From: Apostichopus japonicus
Taxonomy: Eukaryota; Echinodermata; Holothuroidea; Aspidochirotida; Stichopodidae
Direction of reading: 5' to 3'
NCBI RefSeq assembly: GCF_037975245.1
Contig: NC_092579.1
Coordinates: 8,957,501 to 9,021,500, forward strand
DNA length: 64,000 bases
Shown here: in pieces, positions 13,801 to 25,625 of the stretch
How positions within the stretch are numbered: the stretch's first letter is position 1
Layout: every line of letters starts with the position of its first letter
Notes under the pieces: generated by a model
Told to the model about the DNA's origin: nothing
The model's database searches: none
What the model saw: only the letters and a program-made list of their open reading frames with translations
Made by a program: the position numbers and the translations under genes

Positions 13801-16800
13801 TAAATTAACATTATAGTTCCTTTTCTTTGGTACTTTAGACTGTTACATGGAAACAAGAGATGCTACCTTTTGTGCGGCACAGAGTAAGTATAACTACCAG
13901 TTCCTAATCTATATTCTCACCCTGGTTCACCAACGAAAATGTACGAGTGACTCAAGGGTTTAGATTCCATTTGTTTATTTTGAGAAGATTATTCTCGAAT
14001 AATGACTACATTATATTTTGAAATTAAACATGGTTTAATTAATAATACGTATTATTTTGTTATGGCATGTGGAATATGTTTAGGTAGTTAATTGGCATCA
14101 ATACTAAGTATAATTTGTCTTTCTTTTTCAATTAAAATGAGATCATATTGACAAATATTTAAATTTATTTACTGTAATATTTTATGAACAAGCCACTAAT
14201 TATTCCGCTGGTGAAAGAGAGTGTATATAATTTATTAGAATCTGATCTTTAGGAACGGCTTTATTAATGATCTAAACAAATGATTTCGTTTTTGACATTT
14301 CCTCAATACATTTCTTAAATACCTCAGTTTACAAGAACGGCATTTTATCCTGTGAATCCACAAACTTTGCAGAACTATTATAAATAACTTCAATTGAATC
14401 ATTGATGACTGCGGTATGTATGTTCAATACAACTGCAATACTAAGGTTCATTACATGCTTGAAATGTTGGGAAAGTTCAATGCTTTAGACAAAAATCGTC
14501 TTGGCATTTCCGAGACTAATATGTTCTCCATAATGACTTTCTTCACAGGCGTTGTGCGGTGTGGCATGCCAATACATGTTCTGCTTGAACGTGTTGAATA
14601 TAGCTCCGAAAACAATATTGTTATGATGTTCAGCTGGTGTCCGCCAATACAAGTCAACCAAATGAGGTCGCTATCGCAATATCAAGTACAGCTTCATACC
14701 ATTGACGGAGATTTGTTATTGACTGATAGCATTCAACACGAATCCGATGTAAGTGTTAGCATAGAAGCCTGAGCTTGCACTCAAGTAACAACATTTGGTT
14801 CCATATCGCAAGTCACGCCAAAGATATTTATTATAAACTATTTTGTACGACAAAACTGTAAAACATTGAGAACATTGACAAGTACAAGAAAAATTGACTG
14901 AATATTTCATTGCTTGATTGTATACACGAAAAGGAATTGTCTGTATGTACTACATCAATTCATTTTTGCAATCGATTTTTCTAGATAAATGCAAAAAAAA
15001 AATAGACATGGGGAGAGTATAACAAGATTTATAACCTATTATGACATTTTAACGAAATTGAATACGAAATTTGGCATTTATATAATGTCATTGTTTCTGC
15101 GCAGAACGAAACTTACTATTGGAGAGCCACTAGCCCAGACATTCAAGAAGGCAACCAATACAAACTAACGGTTAGATGATGATAATATTGTTTATCGGTA
15201 TCTTGAATGTACCTACATGTCAGTCCCGAATGTATTTAGTTATATCGGTCCAATCAAACGTTTCGTCGACTTAAACGACGAAGGAAACTGTGTAAAGAAT
15301 TGGTTCTAAGAGATCTTAAGGATTGGCATTGGTTGATATCAAAAGTCATCCACACATGGTTATATATAGCAGGTTTATTACGTAACAGACTGATAAATCT
15401 AACAGTACATTGTGTTATCCGCAGGAAAGAGTGGTGCCGTCCGATCTGAGGGGAAGGAAAACTATTTCCGCTATGACGATCAAATTAATCAAGGATGGTC
15501 AAAATTAACACCAGTAGCGGGTGATAATCTCACAGTTGGTTGCACCCCTCTCCCAAACACCCCCCTCCCCCTCCCCATTGTACTCCTCCGTCGCCTATTA
15601 AATTACTTCCCTTGGATTTTCTTTTTGAAACCATGTCTACATGTTCCTCTAAGAGCAGTAGCACTGAACACCAACGGGCAATACATATGAATATAATATA
15701 TCATATAAATTAATGGTGAGTAAAGGGTTTCGTTGTCTGTGGGGATTTGTTTGATATTGTAGAGTTGGTTTAGTCTTGTTTTTAAGGGTTCCGATTGTAC
15801 GGAACACGTAAACAGCGAAACGTACTGACAATAATGTTAGTAGTACGTTTATGTATGTGTTAATGTCTTAAAAATTGGCATCATGTTGAAATAAGAAAAG
15901 AATAAGCATCGAGAAATTGATCATCGTAAATAGCAAATAAAAGCTCTATATGAATTTTTGCTTTCAATCTTTGGGAATTTTATTGATACTAGAGTGCACA
16001 TGTAAATAATTAATTATCAGACGTTAATGAGAAGCTTGTGTAGTGTACTGTATATTTTCTTGTGGTTTTGTCTTATCACAACTGACATATTCTAATTTTA
16101 GATCGTTCCATACCTCTCGGATTCATATGGAGATGATCCCGGAAGACTTTTTACACAATCGTTTGCGGCCTTTTTTGAAGGAGGTACATTAAGCATAGAT
16201 TGCGAATATTGTGTTATTCATTTTTATTATTAAAAACTAGTAATAATAATGCTACAAGAAAATACTATTTATTTTGGTATTCATTTTCCTTATGTTTGGT
16301 AGCCATAGCAATTCACCTTTTACTTGTTTTCCAAATTATTGTATTAGACACGTTTTGGGAGATTCCCTTACCGTTTCCCAAGATTCGATATTCATGTTCT
16401 TTTATATTTGGCAATCATTATAGCAATTAAAACTATACCTTTTTATTACTCATAACTTTCAGAGACAACAGTCGATCCAGATGGAGATGATCCCGGAAGA
16501 CTTTTTACACAATCGTTTGCGGCCTTTTTTGAAGGAGGTACATTAAGCATAGATTGCGAATATTGTGTTATTCATTTTTATTATTAAAAACTAGTAATAA
16601 TAATGCTACAAGAAAATACTATTTATTTTGGTATTCATTTTCCTTATGTTTGGTAGTCATAGCAATTCACCTTTTACTTGTTCTCCAAATTATTGTATTA
16701 AACACGTTTTGGGAGATTCCCTTACCGTTTTCCAAGATTCGATATTCATGTTCTTTTATATTTGGCAATCATTATAGCAATTAAAACTATACCTTTTTAT

Positions 16801-17136
16801 TACTCATAACTTTCAGAGACAACAGTCGATCCAGAAGGTGCCGTGACATCAACCGTTTCATTAAATAGAAACAATGCTGCTGCACGGCCGAAAGATCCGC
16901 CACCCGGTCAGCCTCAGAACTTACCTCCGCATTCACCGACTGCGAGCTTCCCTACCACCGTAATTGCTGTGGTGCTGCTTGTTGGTCTAGCAGTAGTAGT
17001 TGTGATAATATGTACTGTGTGTATCCTGTGGACTAGAACCCGAAGACGAGAGACTAGCGATCGTCTGGAAAACCTCCATCTTGAACAAATGAAACAAGAG
17101 AAAGCCATAGGTAACCATCCAACCAGTGGCGACTGA
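7818..17136 (+). CDS. Type I membrane receptor-like protein with fibronectin-III-like ectodomain, no kinase
   Basis: The gene model joins 11 exons with consistent phases: 7818-7935, 9058-9168, 11683-11736, 12352-12573, 13839-13883, 14549-14748, 15105-15170, 15406-15534, 16102-16183, 16463-16537, 16817-17136. Exon 1 gives a signal peptide; ATGs at 7,818 and 7,835 are both possible. Exons 2-4 form one fibronectin-III-like region (NWILLYNISWEPP to GIRIPISSVS). Exon 5 is cysteine-rich (CYMETRDATFCAAQ). Exons 6-8 form a second such region (NIVMMFSWCPP to YKLTYIVLSAGKSG). Exons 9-11 give a stalk, then a hydrophobic helix from TVIAVVLLVG to TVCILW, a TRTRRR stop-transfer and a tail of about 36 residues ending in TGA. 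It would sit in the plasma membrane, and its ligand is unknown. A 60-bp in-frame mini-intron may lie at 12,438-12,497. It follows a receptor kinase gene in the same orientation and may be a paralogue that lost, or never had, the kinase. A GTAACC donor-like site at 17,110 could allow further splicing. Confidence 0.75.
9136..9550 (+). repeat. Degenerate minisatellite seeded from exon 2 end
   Basis: The end of exon 2 and its donor (gggaacctccgtcacag, then tatgaaggtaagta) recurs as about 30-40-bp degenerate copies in the following intron. Copies start near 9,177, 9,213, 9,244 and 9,281, and again at about 9,449-9,550. They share a gg-cctcc-cacag-atg core followed by donor-like strings such as cataagta and cacgtaatg. 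Confidence 0.65.
16127..16834 (+). repeat. 354-bp tandem duplication carrying a stalk exon
   Basis: Unit 1 is 16,127-16,480 and unit 2 is 16,481-16,834, differing at only about four positions. The duplication spans the 3' part of one exon, its intron and the start of the next exon. It therefore creates an extra exon (16,463-16,537) with intact acceptor (tttcag) and donor (gtacat). That exon is 75 nt with phase 1 on both sides, so it adds 25 codons without a frame change. Confidence 0.92.
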
Positions 17137-17689
17137 TGTCAGAAGCAAGGAATCTTTATCATAATGAAAATGTATTAATTTATCTTCACTAATTTAAATG
17201 AAAGCATAATACTAATAATATACAAAGTATTAGGTAATTACGTATAAACTAATCCTAAATTACTTAACGATTATTTCAAGAGGCTAGGAAACATTTAGGG
17301 TTTCTAGGAACTAGTTAAACCTGACTTTTATCCAAGAAAAAAACTTTTTTTTCAACATTGATTAATTTACCAGAAATGATATTGCTTCTAATGACGTTTG
17401 CACTCGGGTATAAAAATATGGTCTATATAAGGGAAAAAAACTACGCTATGACTGTCATTGTCTATGAACCTTAAAAATGTGAGTTAAAAAGGCAAATGCA
17501 TTGTAATCATACCGCAGATATATAAATTTGAGACAAAAAATAACACAATGAGAAAATTTATATTTGTTTGTACTACCTTATGTATTTCATATGATCTTTT
17601 ATGTACATGACCATAAACTGAATTTTAGTACGTTGCATGAAGTAAAAGGAAAATAATACCTTTAATTCCTGTACAAGAGTGAATCGGTG
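17137..17689. other. 3' flank of the receptor gene
   Basis: AT-rich DNA with no kinase exon or other coding exon seen on the plus strand. It probably holds the 3' UTR. Confidence 0.45.
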
Positions 17690-18785
17690 AAACCAATACA
17701 CCCCACAACTGCTTGGGGGTGTCATTTTGCACCAAGAAGTAACAACATTAAGTGGCTTACAATACAGTTCTGAGGGGCGTACCAATACGCCCCGCTTCTG
17801 GTTGGAGTGTCATTTAGCACCAAGAAGTAAAACCATTAGGTGGCCTACAAAACAGTTCTGAGGGGTGTACCAATACGCCCCGCTACTGGTTGGAGTGTCA
17901 TTTAGCACCAAGAAGTAACACCATTAAGTGGCTTACAATACAGTTCTGAGGGGCGTACCAATACGCCCTGCTACTGGTTGAAGTGTCATTTAGCACCAAG
18001 ATGTAACAACATTTAGTGGCTTGCAATACAGTTCTGAGGGGCGCACCAATACGCCCCGCTACTGGTTGTAGTGTCATTTAGCACCAGAATTTACAACATT
18101 TAGTGGCCTACAATACAGTTCTGAGGGGCGTACCAATACGCCCCGCTACTGGTTGGAGTGTCATTTAGCCCCAAGAAGTAACAACATTTAGTGGCCTGCA
18201 ATACAGTTCTGAGGGGCGTACCAATACGCCCCGCTACTGGTTGGAGTGTCATTTAGCACCAAGAAGTAACAACATTTGGTGGTCTACAATACAGTTCTGA
18301 GGTGCGTACCAATACGCCCCGCTACTGGTTGGAGTGTCATTTAGCACCAAGAAGTAACAACATTTAGTGCCTAACAGTACAGTTCTGAGGGGCGTACCAA
18401 TACGCCCCGCTACTGGTTGGAGTGTCATTTAGCACCAAGAAGTAACAACATTTAGTGGCTTGCAATACAGTTCTGAGGGGCGTACCAATACTCCCCGCTA
18501 CTGGTTGGAGTGTCATTTAGCACCAAGAAGTAACACCATTAGGTGGCCTACAAAACTGTTCTGAGGTGCGTACCAATATGCCCCACGACTGCTTGGAGTG
18601 TCATTTAGCACCAAGATATGGCACAATGCAGTTCTGTAATAACATAATAACACCATTAAGTGGCTAAGAATGCAGTTCTGAAGTCTGTACCAATATGCCC
18701 CCTACTGCTCGGAGTGTCATTTAGCAATAAGAAATTACATCATTAATAACAATAGTAAGTGGCTTACAATGCAGTTCTGAAGGAT
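17690..18785. repeat. 88-bp satellite array with internal palindrome
   Basis: About 12-13 head-to-tail units are seen. The ttctgagg landmark falls at 17,768, 17,856, 17,944, 18,032, 18,119, 18,207, 18,295, 18,383, 18,471 and 18,559, a period of 88 bp (once 87). Flanking units are degenerate. Most core units carry GGGGCGTACCAATACGCCCC, a perfect 8-bp stem with a CCAA loop. The rest of the unit (ggttggagtgtcatttagca, ccaagaagtaacaacattta) is well conserved. Confidence 0.93.
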
Positions 18786-19015
18786 GTGTTAAGACCCTCA
18801 GATTGCTCTAATGGGCATACCGATACCCATACTAATGATTTTTCACCAAGAAAATACAATGATAGGAGAAGTCACTGTAACCTTACCCACCCACCTTTTT
18901 TTAAAATTTCATTCACACTTAAAACAAGCATTTTAGGATTTGCAGAGTAGTAGACCACGTGGCTGTTTCAATGTTGCCACTTCCTGAATATGAACACATA
19001 TACCCTACAGGACAA

Positions 19016-19242
19016 TTAACCTGTTGTCCCCAAGTGATCTTTGAATTTCACCAAAATCAATACGCTTCTTTTAATCAGTGCTGTACACCTTTTTTCATCC
19101 TCTGTGGTCAGAGGATCATCCCTAGCAACAGTTAGCACATTAAGATCTGTGCCATCATCCCATCGGAGTTTCCTTGCTATGGTTTTCCTCTTGAATGCAA
19201 TGGCCAGACCAAACAGACTCTGTGACAGCATTTCTGTTTCAT
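19016..19242 (-). pseudogene. Orphan C-terminal exon, unknown protein
   Basis: On the minus strand a pyrimidine-rich acceptor (ctctctttttttctgaag) precedes an open exon of about 74 codons ending in TAA at 19,016-19,018. The peptide (SLFGLAIAFKRKTIARKLRW, then a DDPLTTEDEKR segment) has the composition of real coding sequence but is not recognised. No partner exon is certain. The minus-strand exon at 22,611-22,767 is a candidate from the same gene. It may be an ancient transposon protein or the end of a host gene. Confidence 0.4.
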
Positions 19243-20689
19243 CTTCAGAAAAAAAGAGAGAAATAAAACTTCATTCTACCCTGACAGTCTTACCATTTTA
19301 TTTATTTTTTATCTGTCGCATTGATAGTAAAAAAGCAAATGAACAAAGACTGCAAATGTTTTTTGATATGATAAGTTAGCAGGACTATACTGTCATATGA
19401 TTGCAGTGTTATCACTCTGCTGTCCTCTACAATCTGAGTAATACTATGAAAGAGGACATGTTTCTGCTTGTACTATTAGCCTACATGTTGTTCCCATTAT
19501 AAAAGTGAAGATTCCATTTTGAATGAATGTAATGTTTCCCCTTGGAGTAACATTGAATTCAAATAATGAATTTAATTTGATGTGACAGGTCTGCTAAACA
19601 TAGAAATTTACCCTAGGACACCTTCATACCAAGTTTTAAGAAAATCAACCCAGCCATTTAAGAGGACTTTTTGACATAAAATTGGACCCCCCAAACAGAC
19701 AACTTTTTACTCCTCCCTCAGTCATGCACTTCCGGTCACCATGCAATACCCCACAATGAATGACCCCTTGTCTGTCCCTACAAGGGAAAAATAACCACTA
19801 CCATGGCAACTGTTGCGTGTTACTGTTAATGGTCCAACTGGAAAAGGAACTACAATATTGTACCTAATCCTCCCTATGAGAGTGATTAGATAACAATCAT
19901 TTGAAAATTCATATACTGTAACAGAGTTATTCTGTGTGCACAGCACAAAGTTATGTGTTATGTATAGACAAGGACTTTCCATGCACACTTTCAATGTCAT
20001 AATGGTCATTGCAACCTAAATATATTATATGGAGGAATGAGAAGAATAACTGCTCGGCAGAAATTCTTCTATAAAAACAATGTTACATTCACGGTAGTCA
20101 CCTTTTCCTTGATGCTCATCTGATGCCTGGTTTCCCCTATTTTGTTGTGCTTGTTTGCTAACTAAAGTTTGCATCTTTAGACAGAGACGTACTGTAAATT
20201 ATACAGAGACGGGAAGCGAACACATTCTTGTCTGGATTTTTCTCCCTCAGCTCCTTACAGGCTGATTGTGGATGCCACCAATAACTTCATAATGGTATCC
20301 AGTTGCCTGAAAGAAAAATTTGTTACAAAATGTGTAAATGAATATTAACAGTAATTTAAGTCAAAGTAGCGTAATGTCATGACTTTCGTCCTCAAAGATC
20401 AGGTGTAATTGACATGCAAACAGAAAGCCACGAGACTTAGTGATTCCTTTGCCTATTGTTATTGTAGCGCAGTGGAGGGGAGAGTTCTACTGAAAACATG
20501 GGATCCACAGTGAAATGGAAAAACTTCTCTTGCGACTATTAGCAAAGGAGAACTAAACGTGTACTCAAAGATAAGGTGTGGACAACCCTGAGTTATCGTG
20601 TTTTCAAAGGTTTTTAATATTATTATGTATGTAGGAATCCACATGTCAAGTAAAAGATCTGTTCATTTGTTCTTCTCGTTTAGGGCTTA
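19243..20689. other. Intergenic DNA
   Basis: No recognisable gene, RNA or strong repeat. Open frames here are short and lack domain motifs. Confidence 0.4.
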
Positions 20690-21490
20690 TATCTCACCAT
20701 GTGAATGGTGAAATACCTTGTTAACGAAGTTTTTCAGACTGTGAATTTAACTGACCTCGAGTGACCTTGACCAAAACAGCCCAAAAAATAGAAGACAAAT
20801 GCTTATTAATTCGTACCAAATTTGACATTAACCAAAACTTCACTTCTTCAGCTAGAAAAGTTGTCAGTTGTTGACCACTAGTGACCTCAAATGACCTTGA
20901 CTTCTCCCAACAAACTACCAGCTGAGTATTTACTAAGAGTGTCTACATACTGAGCATTAACTTCATGCAAGCTGTATGTTTTCAGGTTTTAACTAAAATT
21001 GACCTCAAATGACATTTGATCTAAAAAAAGGAAACATTATAGATGGCAAGTATTCAATCAGACGGACAAATTTGACATTCTATGTAGCTTTATTCCTTGA
21101 GTTAGCTCATTCACAAAGTTTTCAGATTTAGACCATTGGTTATCTCATATGACCTTTGGCCCCTCCCAAAGCAATAACAGTGCAGAATTTACTAAGGTGG
21201 TAGATACCGAATACATTCTTCTAATTGTTCGAAGTGTGAACTTGATGTTAGCTGTACAGAGTGAGATAACCTGTTAACAAAGTTTCAGATGTTTAGGTGG
21301 TGCGGACCTCAAACAATTTTTGACATACTAAATTACAGCAAGTGGTAAGCACTCGATTGAGGGATAAGCATACTAATTTCACTTAACCCATACTTCAGTA
21401 AGGTCATTGATAGGGTTTTTAACTGTTGACCACTGGCAATTCAATAACAATTGCAGCTGAGAATTTGCTAAGGGGTAGCTTTCTACCAAG
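20690..21490. repeat. Diverged repeat block with gacctcaaatgacc motif
   Basis: Modules of about 200-250 bp recur imperfectly. Each has a gacct(c/t)(a/g)a(a/g)tgacctttgac core, a tttactaagrgt stretch and a gaagtgtgaacttcatg-like stretch (near 20,750, 20,880, 21,000, 21,150, 21,300 and 21,430). This is an old tandem or dispersed repeat with no coding sense. Confidence 0.5.
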
Positions 21491-22610
21491 TATGAACTTC
21501 ATGCATATTGCACTTGTTGAATTATCAAACTTTGAGCTAAGGTGTCTCTTTCTCACATATGCATACACACGCAGTCACTGCTGCATGGTTTTGAGATACA
21601 ATTAAAGAGCACTCCATTGTAAAAATCACTTTATAATCAAGTGCTGATTACTCAGCGTGGGTTCTGAAAAATTCTCCCAGTTTTCCAAAGTTTTTTCTAT
21701 AACAGTCAGTGGTTGATATTGTGGTTGTTAAAATCTAACATAGCCTCTTCCAGTTTGTTGAGAAATTACACATTCACTTCACTCAACTTCAGACCAACTT
21801 CTAGATTTTCTATGTCAATATTTGCAACACCTGCGGAGAAGATAAAACAATGGTAAATAAATTTCTGTAACAAAGCTAACTTCAACTGACAGGGAAATGC
21901 CATACTGTAAGTATGCAAAAGGTTTTCCATAAAGCATTCCAATACTATTCAAACCAAATGTGTACAGTGACTATAATGATTGTTAAAGTATGTTGAAAAG
22001 CAAAGTTCAGTTAATGAACACATTATTTATGGGGTTAACTTCTGACCCGCTCCCCGATAACACTCAAATAAACGCTGATACTCACTAATACTCAACTCAA
22101 TGTTGTAAATTTCTGTTGAAAAGTCAACAGTTGAGGCAGTTCTTAATGGGCATGCAGTAGGAGGCATACAGATGGCTCAGTATGAAGGAAACTGCACAGA
22201 AAATAAAATGAATTTAACAGAGCTGCCTATTGTCCTTTTAGTTGTGGGCTGCTGAATAATACTCATACAGTATGCGGGCCCACCATGGTAGCCACAGGAG
22301 GAAATTTTGACTAATAAAAGGCCAAAAATAGTTTGCTGAAAATGGAAGATGATTGTTTGAGCATCTAGGACAAACTTTTATCAATGTTTTTTTCACGATG
22401 AAACTTAACGCTTATCCCAATTCTCTTCACGTGTTTTTTGTCCGGAAAGTTGGTGAACCAAAAAGTTTTTTTTTTTTCCTTCATTTTTTGGTGGGCCAGA
22501 TTAGATTGTCTGGCATGCTCAATCTGGCTAGTAGGGGCCCCTTGTTCTCAAACCACAACAGTTCCAATTCCTGAGGCAGTTTATTGTACTGTGATCATAC
22601 CTGACAGTAT

Positions 22611-22767
22611 CTAAGGGTTATCACCTAAAAATGCTGCATTGACTCCCTTCTTGATGCTTTCTAAAGGGCTGACAACTGGCTGATCCATTTTACTCTTCCT
22701 CTTTTTGTGAAGCATAAGTAACTTGTGCTGAACCTTTCTTTTCTCTTTACTTCCTGATGTTGAAGGT
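22611..22767 (-). pseudogene. Orphan basic C-terminal exon, unknown protein
   Basis: On the minus strand an acceptor (cactttaaaacag) opens an exon of about 52 codons to a TAG at 22,611-22,613. The peptide is lysine-rich (STSGSKEKRKVQHKLL, MLHKKRKSKMDQ), then SPLESIKKGVNAAF. Composition and splice site suggest a real exon, but the family is not recognised. It lies upstream, in minus-strand order, of the orphan exon at 19,016-19,242. No MULE sequence overlaps it. Confidence 0.35.
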
Positions 22768-23926
22768 CTGTTTTAAAGTGGAAAAGAGCAGTTAGTAAAC
22801 CTGAATATGATAATATGCTAGTGTCCTTGGACTCCAACATCTCAAGCCCGATCAATGTCTGACCCAGAGTGGATAAGGGGTACACATGAGGCGTTCACCA
22901 CCATGAAATTGAAGACTGTCAGCATTTTACTGCACTGGTGCATGTCAGTCTCTGAAACTATAATATTCCCTGTTACTATATTATATTGATTCAAAACTAA
23001 TTATATAGTTGCAATAAAACAATTTCCACATTGTGTGTTTTTCTCCTAGTGTAAGTATGGTTTAATGTTAGAAACACTAAAGACTTATCCACTATTTGCA
23101 CACCAAGATTTAGCATGTGGGAGGCGTAACAGCAGGCCAAACTGTTACTGATCTGTGTAAACTTCTCTCATTTATTGACTGATTGAAATCAAATCAAGGG
23201 TTAGCGAAACAATATATCAACCTGTTGTCTGCATATTGGGATGGCCTTTCATAATTATGTTTGTGTTATGCATGCATCTGTATTTAATTCTTTTCATGTT
23301 TTCATGGATTTTTGGTGTAGCCGACAACAGGAACGAAATTAGGATTTAGGAGCCCTTCACGTTTTAACAATTTTGATATGTTAAGTATATACTAGCTTCA
23401 CTGATAAAATAGGCTTAGCTCTCATTGGAGTTGGACGCGACAACGTTATTTTCTACAAAATGTTAACAGATTTGTAGATGCAAACAAAAAAGACACAGGT
23501 TTTTTTTTGGAAAATGAAAGCTGCAGGTAAAGGATTCGTGGAGCATCAATCGAACTAATCAAATAGCTGCACGAAATAATGACTCACCTTTAATGCTGTG
23601 ACCTAGCCTACACAGACTTCAGTCTAGAATTTAGAAATAGTGTGCACGCTACCTAGAGCCTAAGTTAGAGCTCGTAGAGGCCTCTTTTCTTCTATTTGAG
23701 GCGTATTACAACGAACTGAACTTGTCTAGAAAGAACCAATAACTTCCCGGGCTCCTGCCTTTAATTGTACCGTAAATTGTCAAAAGCAAATTTAAAATGC
23801 CGGAAAATCCTAGTCATTGAATCAACTTGAAGTAGGCCTAACGTTTGATACTAACTCATATCATGTAGTGTCCTTCACTTTTTCACCTTTGACCCTCAAG
23901 TTTTATGTCAAATTCACGTACGTACA
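22768..23926. other. Intergenic DNA left of the MULE
   Basis: No supported gene. It ends at the 9-bp target duplication TAATATAAG at 23,927-23,935. Confidence 0.4.
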
Positions 23927-24119
23927 TAATATAAGGGCTGAGGTTAGTTCCAAGGTGTTTCGACAACACAGCTAGTTGACCTCTAACGTAATTTCCGTTT
24001 CAGTTACGCTGATATTATTGTGGAGTTTTGGGATGTGTTGGGGATGGAGATAAAGATGCTAGTTAGCCTACTCTAAGAGCATTGTTAAAATGAAATGCAT
24101 CAAATCAAGTCAAGAAATA

Positions 24120-24925
24120 ATGAAAAACGAAACACTCAGTGCACGGTACTGGCTGTTTGCATCACTAAGGTGAGCGAAACCCTCAGATCTAGGCCCTAGG
24201 TAAAGATGGTACACGAAACACTCAGTTTGCTGTATCAGGTGTTTGAATCACTGTGTCTGTGATGTGGTGTCGAAACACCGTGCATGGAATTCCAAGTGTT
24301 TGAACCACTGTGTCCTGGTACAGTAAGTGAAACCCTCAGAATGCAATACCAAGTTTTGTTGTCGAAACACCTTGAAACTAACCTAAACTAGCTGCGTTGT
24401 CGAAACACCTTGATACTAACCTCAGTGAAACCCTCAGAATGCACTACCAAGTTTTGTTGTCGAAACACCTTGAAACTAACCTAAACTAGCAGCTGTGTTG
24501 TCGAAACACCTTGAAACTAGCCTCAACTTGCTGCGTTGACGAAGCACTTTGATACTAATCTCAGTGAAACCCTCAGAATGCAATACCAAGTTTTGTTGTC
24601 GAAACACCTTGAAACTAACCTAAACTAGCTGCGTCGTCGAAACACCTTGATACTAACCTCAGTGAAACCCTCACAATGCAATACCAAGTTTTGTTGTCGA
24701 AACACCTTGAAACTAACCTAAACTAGCAGCTGTGTTGTCGAAACACCTTGAAACTAGCCTCAACTTGCTGCGTTGACGAAGCACCTTGATACTAATCTCA
24801 GTGAAACCCTCAGAATGCAATACCAAGTTTTGTTGTCGAAACACCTTGAAACTAACCTAAACTAGCTGCGTTGTCGAAACACCTTGATACTAACCTCAGT
24901 GAAACCCTCAGAATGCAATACCAAG
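24120..24925. repeat. Subterminal higher-order tandem repeat of the MULE
   Basis: The motif cgaaacaccttgaaactaac, related to the element's own right terminal repeat, recurs many times together with cagtgaaaccctca. The latter starts at 24,423, 24,562, 24,660, 24,799 and 24,897, spacings of 139, 98, 139 and 98 bp. This gives a 237-bp higher-order unit made of a long and a short monomer. More diverged copies extend left to about 24,120. Subterminal repeats of terminal motifs are usual in transposons that use them as transposase binding sites. That role is inferred. Confidence 0.85.
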
Positions 24926-25625
24926 TCATCTTTCATTCACTTCCCATGCTCCATTCATCTCCCATTCTTTATTCCGCAACATGCCGCATTAATCTACCAT
25001 ACCTAATTCATCTAACACACCATTCACATACCTCCATTCATTCACCTTCTAACCCCACCCACCTTTTGCCATCCACTGATCAACCAAATATACTTCTAAC
25101 CATTTAGTCAGTCCAACCTTAAATACAACCTTGTCTCACTCTATTGCACTTCAACACACCCAGCCTTTACTTTAGTCTGACATAAGCTTCTAAAAGAAGC
25201 ATGCTTAACTTTTTTCCCTATGGACACCAAATAGGGCTTATATACCTATTTACCAAATCAGAATAAAATATGATTAAAGTCTATTATATTTCCACTCTTA
25301 TTCTATTGACACTATTGTTTTTCTTTACTTCTTTTCCAGACGCTTTGTGGAGGTTGATCTGACAGATTTACATACAGGGGGATGGCTAACGTGTGAACAT
25401 GCAGAGAGGCAAATGGACCAAAAGACAAATAAACAGATGAACAGTAACGATGTTATGTCCCCTCTTCACCAACTTTGTCGGCAAAGAGATAATAAGTGCT
25501 TTGCAAAAGGACATAACACAGGTGCATTGACCAGGAAACAAACTAGGAACCTCTTGCTGTGTGGCTTTGCTAAACATTTAAAATGAATAGTACTAATAAC
25601 TTTGTGTAGGGTTGAGTTTACTTAC

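Noticed and set aside
17690-18785. Regular array resembling a CRISPR
   Set aside because: The whole 88-bp unit is repeated with no unique spacers, and the context is a eukaryotic genome. It is a satellite.
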